A DNA stretch of 15,802 nt from Prolixibacteraceae bacterium. Lineage in GTDB: Bacteria > Bacteroidota > Bacteroidia > Bacteroidales > Prolixibacteraceae. Below the pieces are notes generated by a model, which saw only the letters and a list, made by a program, of their open reading frames with translations, did not search any database and was not told the DNA's origin. Position 1 is the stretch's first letter. Each line of letters begins with the position of its first letter. A program made the position numbers and the translations under genes. Below, in pieces: positions 15,335 to 15,802 of the stretch. The stretch spans positions 1-15,802 of the forward strand of contig SKHV01000081.1 in NCBI GenBank assembly GCA_007116765.1, read 5' to 3'.

Positions 15335-15802
15335 ATGAATGTTATAACCATATTAATACTGTTGATTCTGGGCATTATTCTACTCATTGTTGAATTTATG
15401 CTCATACCCGGCATAACCGTTGCCGGAATTGCTTCATTGCTAGCATTTGGTACCAGTATTTATTTTGCATTCAGCTATTGGGGCACACTTGGTGGCATTA
15501 TTACGCTTGTTGCGGTAATAATTTTCGTTCCTGTATTTCTTTATTTTCTTTTTAAAGGAAAAGCTATGCAGCCCATGATGCTACATTCAGGAATTGACGG
15601 AAGAATAATCAATTTCGACCACGAAATTATTAAAGTAGGTAGCGAAGGAATAACCACAAGTAGACTTGCTCCTATGGGAAACATAAAAATTAATGGAACC
15701 ATAATTGAAGCTCGCTCCAAAGGAAACTTTGTTGACCCTAGAACAAAAGTAAAAATCATTAAAATTGAAGGAAGTACTGTTATTGTTGAACCTATAAATT
15801 CA
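15335..15802 (+). CDS. NfeD-like membrane protein (partial, 3' end outside window)
   Basis: A reading frame opens at ATG 15335-15337 and runs 156 codons to the window edge without a stop. The first 75 or so residues are very hydrophobic, with about three membrane segments (ITILILLILGIILLIVEF, the IAGIA-like 29-48 region, and GGIITLVAVIIFVPVFLYF). After them come HSGIDGRI, GSEGITTSRLAPMGNIKING and KVKIIKIEGSTVIVEP, an OB-fold as in NfeD C-terminal domains. Such proteins usually accompany flotillin/SPFH proteins, so a floA-like gene may follow. The short NfeD type is close to complete at this length. It starts 17 bp after clpS on the same strand. Confidence 0.88.
   Translation, partial: MNVITILILLILGIILLIVEFMLIPGITVAGIASLLAFGTSIYFAFSYWGTLGGIITLVAVIIFVPVFLYFLFKGKAMQPMMLHSGIDGRIINFDHEIIKVGSEGITTSRLAPMGNIKINGTIIEARSKGNFVDPRTKVKIIKIEGSTVIVEPINS

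Overview
The window looks like chromosomal DNA from a Bacteroidota species, probably of the Bacteroidales/Marinilabiliales kind. The evidence is AT-rich intergenic DNA, starts without Shine-Dalgarno sequences, copies of the Bacteroidota -7 promoter box TAnnTTTG upstream of several genes, and family-typical proteins and gene pairs (small type I ManA, bcp-recA, NfeD, cysQ-SLC13-cysD-cysN). The finer taxonomic placement is a guess. I see no rRNA, tRNA, CRISPR array, insertion sequence or phage gene, and no stretch over 300 bases without a gene.

Layout. Bases 1-272 hold the 3' end of cysH (+), an APS/PAPS reductase with the CxxC of the iron-sulfur APS type. A minus-strand block follows (281-3309), read right to left: a Dabb-domain protein, manA, engB and prs, with prs having its own likely promoter. 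A 240-bp divergent promoter region then leads to a long plus-strand block (3550-11978): udk, a PolB-like DEDDy 3'-5' exonuclease, cysQ, an SLC13 anion transporter with two TrkA-C domains, cysD (own likely promoter), a cysN-cysC fusion and a eukaryotic-type UDP-glucose 6-dehydrogenase. A strong bidirectional terminator (11989-12029) separates this from the convergent bcp-recA pair (minus). Diverging from bcp is a plus-strand run of a secreted TPR/SPOR protein, a ClpS-type adaptor overlapping it by 4 bp, and an NfeD-like membrane protein cut by the window edge.

How the genes fit together. The core is assimilatory sulfate reduction: SLC13 would import sulfate, CysD plus the CysN part would make APS, CysH would reduce APS to sulfite, and CysQ would remove 3'-phosphoadenosine nucleotides. 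The most interesting point is that the APS-kinase (CysC) domain fused to CysN has lost several kinase residues: P-loop GKN instead of GKS/T, DGS instead of DGD, and a broken RDxKGLY element. This fits a pathway that reduces APS directly, and suggests a non-catalytic, perhaps regulatory, pseudokinase domain. The flanking genes are mostly housekeeping functions: nucleotide metabolism, ribosome assembly, sugar phosphates, recombination, peroxide defence and proteolysis.
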